64,000 nucleotides of DNA from Artemia franciscana (lineage: Eukaryota > Arthropoda > Branchiopoda > Anostraca > Artemiidae). A program made the position numbers and the translations under genes. Under the pieces are notes generated by a model. It was not told where the DNA came from, ran no database searches, and was given only the letters and a program-made list of their open reading frames with translations. Below, in pieces: positions 1-12,392 of this stretch. Location of the stretch: assembly GCF_032884065.1 (NCBI RefSeq), contig NC_088883.1, positions 30,948,568-31,012,567 on the forward strand. Direction: 5' to 3'. The number at the start of each line of letters is the position of its first letter. Positions within the stretch are counted from its first letter, which is position 1.

Positions 1-380
1 ATTTCCAGTGAGTTTTCTAGTTTTTTCCAGTGCAACGATCATAATGATCGAAGCCTCCACGGTGAAGTCATGTCTGCATAAACTCAGCTGTTGTGGCACC
101 CGTATATACAAACAACATTGCGTTCACTCGGTATTTTCAGACCTCAAACAGGTGGCGTACATATTGCGAACGTAACTGCAGAGATAGCGTGGCTGAAGGG
201 TTGGCACCAAGGCAAAAAGGAGAAAACTACTCATGTGTAACCCCATTCATGTGGCTGCAACTAACCGGGAGTGTCCAATAAGTAAGCCCAATCCATACAA
301 TCAATGATTTCGTGTGCCTATTCAACTGATCAAGCTTCTCCTGAATCTGCAGCCGGCTACCCTTATGCCACAAATTATTT
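1..380. other. No recognised gene
   Basis: Only short open frames are present (the longest about 62 codons) and none resembles a known family. It may be upstream sequence of the decayed LINE that starts near 385, but nothing in it proves this. Confidence 0.4.
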
Positions 381-384
381 GCTC

Positions 385-1809
385 GCGTCTTCTATCACCG
401 TTATTGTGACCAAAAATTTCCTCAATCCAGAGAGTTCTGCCGAATTTATCACTCAGCAACGCCCAGTCACTTTCGAACGAGCTGGATAAACTGGAAACGG
501 TTTGTGTAAGAATAATATCTCAGTTATCGCTTACAAGCTTGAATAAACTTGCACCCTCCCTGGTTTTACCACTATAATAATCACACGGTAAGACAGAGGC
601 CTCAATCATAGTGGTGGCGGCTTAGCAATATTTTACAGAAACAACATTCCGCTGAGATTCCTGCCTGAACTGAAAGACCCCTCCCATGAATCTTTTCTGG
701 GTTTATACGACGCTTAAAGGAGTATCCCGGCACTTCTCATTATGTTGGCATCGGTCTATTATCCGGAAAGCGTAAGAAACCGCAAAGAACTGTTATTGCA
801 TTCGCAAAAGGGGGTAGATTTTAGCCGCACCAAGTTCAGATACCTCTCCATTATTCTGTGTAGAGATTTCAATCAGACAAATAAAGATTATTTCGCTTCT
901 AGCCTCGGTCTGAAACAAGTTGTCGAAACCACTACTCATGTTGCTTGGGGTATACTAGACTTGATTTTGATAAATGCTGAAAGCTTCTATCACAATCCCC
1001 ACTGCCTGGGATTATTGGCAAAATAAGACCATTACACTGTCTTCTGGCACGCGAAATCTCCTGTAAAATTTCCAAAAACTTGGAAAGAGTCATGCATTAA
1101 AATGATACTTAAGAAATCATCTTCTAAGTCGTGCGATGATTTGAAACCGATTTCGCTAACCCCATGAACGGCGAATGACACCCATTTCAAGGCTACTGTT
1201 GAACGACTTAGAGCCCCAATTAGACTCTTATCAAAACGGATGCCTTCGTGGTGCCAACACCTCAGTGTATCTCGTCAGGTTTTACGATGATGTTCTATTC
1301 TGTTTAGAGCAGGGCAAATCCTTCGTAGGTATTGCTGTCACCTCAACGAATATAAAAAAGCTTTTGACGTGATCAGACACCCTGTTGCTCTTGAAAACTT
1401 AAGTAAAATGGGTGCCAAAATCGACTTGTTGCTTAGAGTTACCGAATTACCGTCTGGCCATGAAAAGTGTGGCTTCGCCCTTAGCGTAAATGACACGAAC
1501 TCTTCATTTCTTCTAATTACCTCTGGTGTTCCTCAAGGTACCAAACTTTTTGGTGTCGTTTTCCTGGCTGTCATAAACTATATCCTTCGGCCCTTTAAGA
1601 ATAGATACAAATTTATGGACTATTTATCCTTCCTAATGAAAAATGTACACGAAGGAAACTTTGCTGTGCCGAAATTTTACCCTCACATCACGAGTGTATT
1701 TCGCACCCATTGTGAACTAGTAAGTCTCACTCTCAATGAAATGAGGTGCAAGGTAATGTGGCTCAATTCTCAAAAAAGTGATTTCCTCTTCCTGGTAAAC
1801 CCCAACTAA
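385..1809 (+). pseudogene. Non-LTR retrotransposon (LINE) remnant: endonuclease plus reverse transcriptase
   Basis: This is a broken LINE ORF2. The endonuclease part shows a start like FLNPESSAEFIT (near 420), then GGGLAIFYRNNIP (from about 612), then CRDFNQTN and a GILDLIL motif (860-970), the usual order in apurinic-type LINE endonucleases. The reverse transcriptase part begins near 1150 and carries a Y-KKAFDVIRHP block (about 1350-1385), corresponding to the first catalytic aspartate region, and SGVPQGTK (about 1530), the conserved segment before the second catalytic motif. In-frame stops and frameshifts break it into at least four pieces. Foreign-looking sequence sits at about 490-600, and the linker between endonuclease and RT is far too short, so there is an internal deletion. 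No YxDD box is intact; around 1615 it reads YKFMDYLSFL. The copy is dead. The exact clade cannot be assigned by eye. Confidence 0.85.
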
Positions 1810-2375
1810 GAGTCTTTACAGTTATTTTAATATCATTCCGGTTAGACAAGTTTTAGCTTTTCAATGATTCCGTGTCCGTTATCTAAAAGATCTGCAACTA
1901 GATTGTTTTAAATCATTTTTTTCCAGGCTTTCCCTCTGTCCGACCATATAATACTCGTTGTCCTTTAAGTAAGTTTCCTGTGCCTTTCATTGTCTCCGAA
2001 CTAGATTTTCGCTTAAAAATGTTATTACAAATTATTGGAACACATGAATCTTTTTTTGATCAGAGTCTATCGCTCTTAACATAAAAACTAAAATCAAAGC
2101 TCTGCTAATTAGTAAATATTAATTTGTGAGTAGCTCCCGACCCTTCAGTTATCGGATAAATATTGACAATAATTTTAATAAATGTTTTTCGGTATTTATT
2201 TTTTGGTGTGAGATAGAGTGAGAAGTGTGGTGACATCCGTTTCTTCTGGGTTTGTTTGTTTATACTGTTTGTATTGTCGCCCGGCTTTCGAGCCAGTCTC
2301 CCTGCCGGGGATGTTATGTGAATAGTTTTAAATATGTATAGTTGAAGAATAATAAAGAACTTGAACTTATGGTTG
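1810..2375 (+). mobile_element. Probable 3' untranslated tail of the LINE remnant
   Basis: This AT-rich non-coding stretch follows the RT remnant directly and ends with an AATAAAG signal (near 2350) and a TTGAACTT end. A very similar AATAAAG...TTGAACTTGA ending occurs near 33569-33595, which suggests a shared LINE 3' end. The assignment rests on position and this short match only. Confidence 0.45.
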
Positions 2376-2381
2376 GGGTGG

Positions 2382-2535
2382 AAGGATGTTATAAAGAAAG
2401 ATTTAAAGGAAAATGAAAGCTTCCTTAGAGTGTGTAAAGAGGGAGGCTTTGAATAGATTTGGATAGAGGAGGATCGTGCGTAGCTTTGTTGGCCTCAGGC
2501 GGCTTGGTGCTGCGGTGAGTTGTTAGTAGTAGTAT
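2382..2535 (+). mobile_element. RTE-like LINE 3'-terminal fragment
   Basis: The reading DVIKKDLKEN, then CKEGGFE, then a GLRRLGAAVS-like end (some frames broken) matches the extreme C-terminus found at 6895-6945 ([11 protein letters not shown]) and on the minus strand at 39324-39480. It ends in a short TAG/AGT repeat (TTGTTAGTAGTAGTA), as RTE-type elements often end in a simple repeat. A 5'-truncated, inactive insertion. Confidence 0.7.
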
Positions 2536-2630
2536 GATGGTGCGATATATTTTTATTTTATCTAAGTGTAAACAAACTTATTTAATTGTGAAAACTTTAT
2601 ACTTAACGTTCAGTAACTTAAACATTTAGC

Positions 2631-2820
2631 GTAATATTTTACGTCCGCATTCTCAGAACCACTTTGCTGTCAGGGTTTCTAAGTGAAGTTAAACTCTAAT
2701 AACGTTTGAATTTCAGACAGTCAGGTATTTGCGGAGGAAGTTGAGCCCACAGGCCTTGTTCCCATTGAAGTGTCCCTTGAGAGATACCGTTTTGCAGCGT
2801 TGCCAACCAAATTTAGACGT
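2631..2820 (+). pseudogene. 3'-truncated copy 1 of the unrecognised 58-codon exon
   Basis: It is nearly identical to 2864-3053: the same intron tail, the same acceptor (GAATTTCAG at 2708-2716) and the same first ~103 bases of exon (2717-2819). It then breaks off after the codons for LPTKFR into a small GACGTAATTTA repeat (2817-2870). It has no donor site, so it cannot act as an exon alone. The offset from the full copy is 233 bp. High identity, including in intronic sequence, points to a recent tandem duplication. Confidence 0.75.
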
Positions 2821-2949
2821 AATTTAGACGTGATTTAAGACGTAATTTAGACGTAATTCGGACGTAATATTTTACGTCCGCATTCTCAGAACCACTTTGC
2901 TGTCAGGGTATCTAAGTGAAGTTAAACTCTAATAACGTTTGAATTTCAG

Positions 2950-3125
2950 ACAGTCAGGTATTTGCGGAGGAAGTTGAGCCCACAGGCCTTGTTCCCATTG
3001 AAGTGTCCCTTGAGAGATACCGTTTTGCAGCGTTGCCAACCAAATTTAGAGAGAATCCAGTAGAAAGTCGACTAAAGCCAAGAACATCTACTCGATTTTT
3101 TCCGGGCTCCACTATTTTATCTCAG
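2950..3125 (+). CDS. Internal coding exon of an unrecognised gene (complete copy 2)
   Basis: I do not recognise the protein. The exon is open for 58 codons between a good acceptor (GAATTTCAG, ending 2949) and a donor (CTCAG/GTAAAA at 3126). It begins after codon position 1 and ends in phase 0. It reads SQVFAEEVEPTGLVPIEV, then SLERYRFAALPTKFRENP, then VESRLKPRTSTRFFPGST and ILSQ. The composition is that of a soluble, charged, ordinary cellular protein, with no membrane segment or low complexity, and base composition is clearly richer in G+C than its surroundings. That argues for a real or recently real host exon rather than random sequence. Neighbouring exons are not visible in the window. 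Alternatives are an exon captured by a mobile element, or an exon of a gene lying mostly to the left. Confidence 0.55.
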
Positions 3126-3283
3126 GTAAAAAATGCTTTTGTGCTTCCAATTAGTTCAAGTTTATTTGTTTTGAAAAATTCAATATGTATTAAATTATAT
3201 AGATATAGAATGTACTTATAAATTAAATTTGAAATTATATTATAAAACTTTACACGGAATCAATGTATATATATGCGTGTCAC

Positions 3284-3411
3284 TTGAAGTGTCACTTGAG
3301 AGATACCGTTTTGCAGCGTTGCCAACCAAATTTAGAGAGAATCCAGTAGAAAGTCGACTAAAGCCAAGAACATCTACTCGATTTTTTCCGGGCTCCACTA
3401 TTTTATCTCAG
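3284..3411 (+). pseudogene. 5'-truncated copy 3 of the unrecognised exon
   Basis: It repeats the exon from EVSLERYRF through FFPGSTILSQ with the same donor (CTCAG/GTAAAA at 3412) and about 150 bp of the same downstream intron, offset 286 bp from copy 2. The acceptor and the first 16 codons are missing; the 5' junction lies in a TATATATATGCGT stretch that also ends the unit near 3555-3570. Without an acceptor it is probably skipped. Confidence 0.7.
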
Positions 3412-3599
3412 GTAAAAAATGCTTTTGTGCTTTCAATTAGTTCAAGTTTATTTGTTTTGAAAAATTCAATATGTATTAAATTAAATAGATATAGAGTATA
3501 CTTATAAATTAAATTTGAAATTATATTATAAAACTTTACACGGAATCAATGTATATATATGCGTATATATGCGCTGGCAGCAGGTACAGCCCCCCCCCC

Positions 3600-5460
3600 C
3601 TATTATCTTATATTGCATGTCTGGAACTAAAATCATCCGTCAGGGATGGAAAATGAAATAATTATAAGGTAAGGGAAATTGAATAAATATAATTATAATC
3701 TTATTATACAAAATAATTATAAACATAAGACACAAGCTCTGAAACAGTCAATGCACTTTGAGACGTAAAAAAACCATATATGGAAGCTTTTGTCTTGTGA
3801 TAGACAATAGCTTCAACGCTTACTTGGAATGGATAGAAGCTTGTATAGTATATGCCTCTACTATATTGGTGTACTCCTATCTACAGGAGTACTAAGCTAA
3901 GGTATTAATTTAAAACCACAAAAATGCGCAAAACCACAATTACCACAATTAATTTAAAACCACAAAACCCTTTAAAAAAAATATTTGATAGCTCACTCAG
4001 CTATAATACTCAATCAGCCGAATCATCCTGTTTTTCATGATTTGAACTCGCTTGTAATATATGACCAATCTTGTAATTTTGACCAAAATTGCTTATAGTG
4101 TTTGTGCCCGAAGATATGTTTTGAAGGTTTTTCCTTAATTCTTATTAAAATGGCTATCTTCAAATTCTCCTCCTTCATCAAATGGGTTCGCTGAGTGCCC
4201 GTGAATATAAAGGAATGGGTGCCCTCTGATCTGCTCTTTACTTACGGAGGGCACTAACTCTAAGATATTGCGTCATTTGGATTAAGACCTCTCCCAACGT
4301 TTCAACCCTATTCGTTCTATGTGATGATGTTGCGAAGTAAAGCATGAGTGACTTGTTGCTCTGTACTAAGTCCTTGTCGTCGTACAGACTACAATTTGAT
4401 CTCACATATTATTACTTGTCAAAATTATGCGTGAACAAAAAATATAAGGTAAATATAATGTGAACTAGACTTGCGTTGCCCGGGCAACGTGAAGTGCTGC
4501 GGCAACCTTTGTCCGGCTTCGCTGGCTAAAGTGTTGCGAGAGCAACACTTTGGTTTTGTTTCTTCGCTATCGATCAGTAATCACATTATCAAAGGCTATT
4601 CCTCAGCGTTGAAAAAACAACATGAAAATAGTATCGTCAAAAGAAGGGACTAAATTGACTAAGTTGACTAAATTGACCAAGTTGACTAAATTGACTAAGT
4701 CCTTGTCGTCGTGCAGACTATAATTTGATTTCACATATTTTACTTACCAAAATCTTGCGTGAACAAAATACATAAGGTAAATATAATGTGGATACTAGGT
4801 TCTGCGTCTTCTGTTTGGCATGACTCACAAACCAGAAATGTTTCGAGTGCTAAGGAATTATAGAATACTGAAAGACAGAGAATAAAAAATATCTTATAGT
4901 GAAAAAGCATAAAGACTCCGAAAGTTTAGATAGTTCTTCTAGATAGATTCTAATCTAAATATCTCTAACAACTTTGGAGCCACGTTAGATTTGGTAGCTC
5001 CAGTGACATACATGTCGTCATTAAAGATTTGAAACTATGATATTTTCTTTTCATTCGTCAAAAGCTAATTTTGGTGAAAAAAAGAAGTAAAAATTGAAAG
5101 ATAAAATACCATTGAAAGCGAAAAAAAAAAAATCCTTTGCTAGAAGCAAGGCCGTAAAATGAATAAATGTGAAATGAAATGAATATAAACAATTTTTATA
5201 AGTTTTTTAAAGTTTTTTGTAACCCTTCCCCCGAAAAAAAATACTTTTGTGACCCCCTCCCCTGAAAAAATCCTGAATACGGCTCGGGCTAGAAACATTG
5301 GTATTATTTTACGCATCTCGTTAGTTTAATTTTCGAATTAGTTAAATAGCTGATCCACGAGTTTGATATTACCATTACAATTAATTTTGTACCAAGAAGT
5401 GCTCCCAAACTAAGTGAAATACTAAAAAGCCGTTTTTAATCCCTGGGGAAATCGGCTGTA
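3600..5460. repeat. Non-coding stretch with a ~95-bp direct repeat
   Basis: No gene is seen. A segment at about 4368-4460 (starting AAGTCCTTGTCGTCGT) recurs at about 4698-4790, an offset of 330 bp. Between them is a short tandem run of GACTAAATTGACTAAGTT type (about 4649-4698). A C10 tract lies at 3590-3599. The short ORF at 4471-4653 resembles nothing known. Confidence 0.6.
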
Positions 5461-5640
5461 CGTGGTTTCTTTGTCTGTTGGCCCCTTGTCGTTTGCAACT
5501 AAAATGATAGTCGTTTGTTTTGTAAATATTGCTGTAAAGAGAACAGTATTGAAGCGAAGAATACTTAGATACTATTCAGCATTTACGAGACTAGTCAAGA
5601 TAGAAAACTATGATTTCACCGTTCGTTTACCTTCCTTGAA

Positions 5641-5641
<1 letters not shown>

Positions 5642-5707
<66 letters not shown>

Positions 5708-5712
5708 TTCTC
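5642..5712. repeat. (CT)n microsatellite
   Basis: About 25 CT dinucleotides followed by a decayed TTCTCT/CGTTCT tail. Open frames of Leu-Ser or Arg-Glu across it are consequences of the repeat. Confidence 0.95.
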
Positions 5713-5927
5713 TTTTTCGTTCTCTTTTTCCGTCTATTATATTTTTTACTAAATAGATAGCTTAATAATTCTGTAATTTTATTTGTAGAACAAAACCACC
5801 TTGCAGAAAACTTTGAATGCCTGGTACGGTAGCCCAAACCAGCAATGGAGAATGGTCTATAAGGCAGGAGTGCATGGATTTTCAAGTGAAGCATTCCACA
5901 AGCAGTGTGACGGTGTTTCTCCAACCT

Positions 5928-6100
5928 ATGTCATTGTTCAAGTTAGTCATTGTTAGTCAATTGTTAGTCAATGACCTATGTCATTGTTCAACCTATGTCC
6001 AACCTGTCATTGTTCAAGTTAGTCATTGTTAGTCAATTGTTAGTCAATGACCTATGTCATTGTTCAACCTATGTCCAACCTGTCATTGTTCAAGTTAGTT
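5928..6100. repeat. Two-copy tandem repeat, unit about 81 bp
   Basis: The unit contains CCTATGTCATTGTTCAA and TTAGTCAATTGTTAGTCA. Two full copies and a partial third are nearly identical. Non-coding. Confidence 0.85.
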
Positions 6101-6198
6101 TAAAGCTTGTATTCAGATTAATCGTTGATATCAAAACTAATAGTAATCTCGCAAAGAGTATATATGTTACAGTGAACGTTCGAAATTAGTGAGTATCG

Positions 6199-6480
6199 AC
6201 ATTCACCGGTGAGTGTTCGAAATACCTTTTTTTTCTCCTTGGATTTAATCAGCGTTGCCAGTCAACTTTTTCAGTTTTTGCATGGTTTGGTGGTGACATG
6301 TTATGTTAGGTTTTTAACCCATTTCTGAGATTTATAACCTAATTTAACCTAACCTAACTTTTACCATCAAAGCTTGCATAAGACTCAAAAAGATGACTTG
6401 TAAAGCTAATTGGATCCAAGTAGAGAAAAAGGTATTTCGGACATTCACCGGTGAATGTCCGCATTCACCAGATTTCGGAC
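6199..6480. mobile_element. MITE-like element with terminal inverted repeats (copy 1)
   Basis: The left end (GACATTCACCGGTGAGTGTT, then GAAATACCTTTTTTTCTCC) is mirrored by the right end (about 6425-6457; AGAGAAAAAGGTATTTCGGA, then CATTCACCGGTGAATGTC). The inverted similarity extends inward through TTGGATTTAATCAG versus CTAATTGGATCCAA. The core is a smaller palindrome built on TAACCTAACCTAACTT. No ORF. A second copy lies at 12393-12725. This structure fits a non-autonomous DNA transposon; the superfamily is not determined. Confidence 0.7.
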
Positions 6481-6571
6481 ATTCATAAAAGTAGAATAGC
6501 TAAGGCTCAGGGTGTTTTTTCACAGTTAAAAAAAAGTTTGGAAGAATAGAAAGATAAGTCTACAAACCAAG

Positions 6572-7710
<1,139 letters not shown>

Positions 7711-8147
7711 GGCGATATATTAGAATTTATATCTTATGGGAATATATCAGTTAAAAGCAGAAACTGGAGAAAGTTAGACAAAAACTGGAAACTGGAGAAA
7801 GTTAGACAAAGCAGAAACTGGAGAAAGTGCTTTTAAAACGGAAGTGTAAAGACTGAATTAGATTACGAACAAATTAAATATAGGAATAAAAACTAAGTAT
7901 GTTTTTGAAAAATGAGACTTCGGTGGCAGAAATGGAGAAAATCCTTCAAAATAGTCCCTCTCTTTCATATAGATAGTGTCTTCCCTAGAGGACTAATTTT
8001 ATAATGAACTTAATATCTGGCCAATTTGTTTGGAATAAGTGATCCTAGTAACCTTGGAAAGAGTCATTCGATTGGGAGTTGAAAATTCTCGTGTCTTTTT
8101 CTAGGGATGAAACTATTTCGATCGTAGCAAGATTTCTTAAAAAAAAA
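7711..8147. other. No recognised gene
   Basis: AT-rich sequence with a small duplication of GCAGAAACTGGAGAAAGTTAG (about 7757-7828, three partial copies). No open frame of interest. Confidence 0.5.
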
Positions 8148-8364
8148 TTAACCCTAAAGCTAGGCAAAAATCAACGTTTTTGGGTGAAAAAGTGTTTTAG
8201 TGCCAACCGAGTTTTTCTTGTAAGTCTGGCCTTTAATTCGAGGAAGCTGCCTGTATGATTTTCTTTCAAAACTGAGAAGCAGAAGTTTCAGAGGTGTTTT
8301 AGTGGCCCTAAAAAATGCACCAAGCGGGAGACTGAGATGTTTCAAAGAAGAATAAGCAGACATA
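8148..8364. repeat. Left flanking repeat of the 44-bp minisatellite
   Basis: This segment (AACGTTTTTGGGTGAAAAAGT, AGTCTGGCCTTTAATTCGA, CCTGTATGATTTTCTTTCAA) has a diverged same-orientation copy at about 10240-10440 on the far side of the minisatellite. The array therefore sits inside a duplicated unit. No convincing ORF. Confidence 0.65.
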
Positions 8365-10190
8365 ATGGTCGTGCCACTGTTTACTGTTCATTATTGTAAG
8401 GGTTTTGAAGCGGAAGCCACTATTTACTGTTCATTATTGCAAATAGTGTTGAAACGGAGGCTACTGTTCACTGTCCATTATTGTCAAGGGTTTTGAAAGG
8501 GAAGCCATTCATTATTGTAAATGGTGTTGAAACGGAGGCCACTGTTCACTGTCCATTATTATAAAGGGTTTTGAAAGGGAAGCCACTGTCCGTTGTTCAT
8601 TATTGTAAAGGGTGTTGAAACGGAGGCCACTGTTCACTGTTCATTATTGTAAAGAGTTTTGAAAGGGAAGCTACTGTTCACTGTTCATTATTGTAAAGAG
8701 TTTTGAAAGGGAAGCCACTGTTCACTGTTCATTATTATAAAGGGTTTTGAAACGAAAGCCACTGTTCATTATTGTAAGGGTTTTGAAAGGGAAGCCATTC
8801 ATTATTGTAAATGGTGTTGAAACGGAGGCCACTGTTCACTGTCCATTATTATAAAGGGTTTTGAAAGGGAAGCCACTGTCCGTTGTTCATTATTGTAAAG
8901 GGTCTTAAAACGGAGGCCACTGTTCACTGTTCATTATTGTAAAGAGTTTTGAAAGGGAAGCCACTGTTCACTGTTCATTATTTTAAACGGTGTTGAAACG
9001 GAGGCCACTGTTCACTGTTCATTATTGTAAAGAGTTTTGAAAGGGAAGCCACTGTTCACTGTTCATTATTGTAAAGAGTTTTGAAAGGGAAGCCACTGTT
9101 CACTGTTCATTATTATAAAGGGTTTTGAAACGAAAGCCACTGTTCATTATTGTAAGGGTTTTGAAAGGGAAGCCATTCATTATTGTAAATGGTGTTGAAA
9201 CGGAGGCCACTGTTCACTGTCCATTATTTTAAAGGGTTTTGAAAGGGAAGCCACTATCCGTTGTTCATTATTGTAAAGGGTGTTGAAACGGAGGCCACTG
9301 TTCACTGTTCATTATTGTAAAGGGTTTTGAAACGAAAGCCACTGTTCATTATTGTAAGGGTTTTGAAGCGGAAGCCACTATTTACTGTTCATTATTGTAA
9401 ATAGTGTTGAAACGGAGGCCACTGTTCACTCTCCATTATTGTAAAGGGTTTTAAAAGGGAGGCCATTCATTATTGTAAATGGTTTTGAAACGGAGGCCAC
9501 TGTTCACTGTCCATTGTTATAAAGGGTTTTGAAAGGGAAGCCACTGTCCGTTGTTCATTATTGTAAAGGGTGTTGAAACGGAGGCCACTGTTCACTGTTC
9601 ATTATTGTAAAGAGTTTTGAAAGGGAAGCCACTGTTCACTGTTCATTATTGTAAAGAGTTTTGAAAGGGAAGCCACTGTTCACTGTTCATTATTATAAAG
9701 GGTTTTGAAGCGGAAGCCACTATTCACTGTTCATTATTGTAAATAGTGTTGAAACGGAGGCTACTGTTCACTGTCCATTATTGTAAAGGGTTTTGAAAGG
9801 GAAGCCATTCATTATTGTAAATGGTGTTGAAACGGAGACCGCTGTTCACTGTCCATTATTTTAAAGGGTTTTGAAAGGGAAGCCACTGTCCGTTGTTCAT
9901 TATTGTAAAGGGTGTTAAAACGGAGGCCACTGTTCACTGTTCATTATTGTAAAGAGTTTTGAAAGGGAAGCCACTGTTCACTGTTCATTATTTTAAAGGG
10001 TGTTGAAACGTAGGCCACTGTTCACTGTTCATTATTGTAAAGAGTTTTGAAAGGGAAGCCACTGTTCACTGTTCATTATTTTAAAGGAATTCAAAAGGGA
10101 AGCCACTGTTCACTGTTCATTATTGTAAAGAGTGTTGAAACGTAGGCCACTGTTCATCATTGTAAAGTGCTTTGAAACGGAAGCACAAGG
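8365..10190. repeat. 44-bp minisatellite array, about 40 units
   Basis: The unit is of the type GAAAGGGAAGCCACTGTTCA, CTGTTCATTATTGTAAAGAG, TTTT. Two alternating variants (AAAGGGAAGCC and AAACGGAGGCC) give a higher-order pattern, and some units lack the CTGTTCA block. Unit length is not a multiple of three and no reading frame is kept. Long blocks within the array (for example around 8470-8960, 9140-9330 and 9420-9720) repeat each other, so it grew by multi-unit duplication. Confidence 0.92.
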
Positions 10191-10239
10191 ATCGAATTAG
10201 TTTACGATTAAATCTTGTAAAAAACCAGAAAAAAAATTC

Positions 10240-10440
10240 AAAACGAGGCTGGAATCAAGATATTTTGGTGAAAAAAGTGTTGTAGTGTCTATCCACGTCA
10301 TCTTGTAAAAGTGGCCTTTAAATCGTTGAACCAGCCTGTATGATTCTCTTTCAAGATTGAAATAGAAAGTGCTTTAGTAGAACTAAAAGATGAATCAAAT
10401 GGGATAGGGGGGCTATTTCAAGAAATAAGATACATACATT
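10240..10440. repeat. Right flanking repeat of the minisatellite
   Basis: A diverged direct copy of 8148-8364, sharing TTTTGGTGAAAAAAGTGTTG, AAAGTGGCCTTTAAATCG and CCTGTATGATTCTCTTTCAA. Non-coding. Confidence 0.65.
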
Positions 10441-10638
10441 GCTATCCCACTTTCTGTCATTATCATCAATGGGCTAAAAAGACTCATATAACTTTCATTT
10501 GGTCTAGCTGTAACAATCCAAAAATGAAAATAATTGCACCTTTTACTGGTACGGCTGTAAACCTGTTGGTACGGCTGTAAACCTGTAAACCTTTCATATT
10601 GCAGCTTTCATGCCTAAATGTCATGAAGCCTACTTAGG

Positions 10639-11433
10639 CTGGTCAACTAGCCTACATAGGTATTGACTGATCGACAGTTCTTCAAAGAGATTTTGATTAC
10701 ACTCCCTTATATTTATCGTAGCTTTAACTGTAAAATACTTTCTTTGAAAAATGTTTGAAAAATTTTCAAACTATTGAGATGGTTGCTAAATACCGTTTTC
10801 TGTTTTCAAATCGAGGATCATCAATAGGATAATGTATATTAGGAGAATTAAAGTATTGATTTAACACAATCTAACACGCTTAACACGATTTAACACAATT
10901 TAACACGCTCTGCTAATCTTCTCGCGCGAGCAGAGTAGCAAATGGTTTTCGGCAATTACCCCAGATGTGTATAAATATCAAGTTTGACATTTACGTATGT
11001 CGCGGCAATTATCCCAGAAGTGTAAAATGTCGAATGTGACATTCAAGTGTGTCAATGATAATATTTGCCGAGCATCAAAGAAACACTAAACACAGTTATA
11101 GAGGTTGATAGTAAGAGAGGGTAGGATGCGACTACTAAGTGGAATTATTGAACAAAATAGAAGTGAATCTAACAATATATACAAGGTAAAACCCCAAATA
11201 ATTAAGATTTAACGAAAAAAAAATAAAACGAAAAAAAAATCTAAAATGCAAATCAAAGATAAACCAAATATTGTATAAATTAAAAACAAGAAAATTGCAT
11301 ATTTTACGAAACAGAACTTATCAAAATGGTCAACTAGCCTACTTAGGTATTGACTGATCGACAGTCCTTCAAAGAGATTTTGATTACACTCCCTTATATT
11401 TATCGTAGCTTTAACTGTAAAATGCTTTCTTTT
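10639..11433. repeat. Pair of ~107-bp direct repeats about 690 bp apart
   Basis: 10639-10745 and 11326-11433 are almost identical (TGGTCAACTAGCCTAC, TATTGACTGATCGACAGT, TCAAAGAGATTTTGATTACA, CTTATATTTATCGTAGCTTT). Between them are short AT-rich repeats of AACACGATTTAACAC type (10860-10910) and two related GGCAATTA-CCCAGA segments (10950-11010). No ORF links them. They could be short terminal repeats of a degenerate element, or a simple segmental duplication. Confidence 0.7.
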
Positions 11434-12385
11434 TTTTTATTTCACTTTCCAAAATGTGTGCCGAACATTTTTGTCCATGTAGTTGTTTAATTATGTTTAG
11501 TTTTTTTTCATTGTTTCACCAATTTCTTCTCAAGAGTGCCATCTATTCTATTTTTATCATGTTTCCTCCTTTTAACTTGGTATCATCATTTTATAACTAC
11601 GTTACATTTCCATTCTTCGGTTCATCGGGATTCTGGAATGTATTGACTTTCGGTCAATTGCAGAAGATTATAAAGCTTTTAATTACATATCATATACTGT
11701 TAATGTGAAATAAATGTAGATTGATTGGGAAAATCCCAACCGAGTCATTTTGACATAACCAGTGTAATTTGAAAAAGAAAATATTAGATATGCTTTAATG
11801 ATCTTTGATGGCAGAGCATAAGCTCTCTACTTATTCTTTTTAATTTTTTTTGATTATTTGCCCAAGTTTGAGTCACTTCCTGCACGCTGGTGGAATTTTT
11901 CCCTTTTTTTGTTCTCTGCTTTCTTCTATCTTTTCATTTTTACTTCTGTGGTTTATCTTTATTTCTGTTTATTTATTTACTTTTTAACGCGTTGATGTGT
12001 ATAATTTTTATGTTTGTTACTCCCAACATTTACGATCCGTGCTCTCCGTAGGGGTGCATTATCATTTTGCTGTTGTGTTGTACTGATTTGAGTCAATAAA
12101 TACTTTTATTCATTATAAACACTGCGACCAGCACGAATAGCGCAGTTAACAAACACGGCTCTAAAAATATTTTCTTTAGTTTTCTTCTCATTTTACAAAA
12201 TATTTACCGAATATTCATGTCCACAATTATTTTATTATAAGGTATTTGAAATTGATCATTTAACTATTGGCTATTTTCTTCTTTTTGTTGTTTCATCTGG
12301 ATCTTCTCGGAGATGCCATCAATTTCATTTTGATCATTTTTTTTCTCTTTAATTTTTAATTTTGTGTATTTGTTACCGTGAGGGT
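11434..12385. other. No host gene; possible LINE 3' tail
   Basis: T-rich sequence with an 84-codon ORF at 11454-11708 that has no recognisable motif. It contains TCAATAAATACTTTTATTCATTA near 12093-12117, which looks like a LINE-type 3' end with a polyadenylation signal. The second half (12120-12370) repeats words from the first (ACATTTTTGTCC / ATATTCATGTCC, GTTGTTTCATC / TTGTTTCACC), so it may be a diverged duplication. Confidence 0.35.
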
Positions 12386-12392
12386 TCAAAAT

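Noticed and set aside
8365..10190. CRISPR-like array
   Set aside because: Units are contiguous without unique spacers, and the window is clearly eukaryotic.
10639..11433. LTR retrotransposon with 107-bp LTRs
   Set aside because: No gag, pol, primer-binding site or polypurine tract is visible between the repeats, and the spacing is too short.
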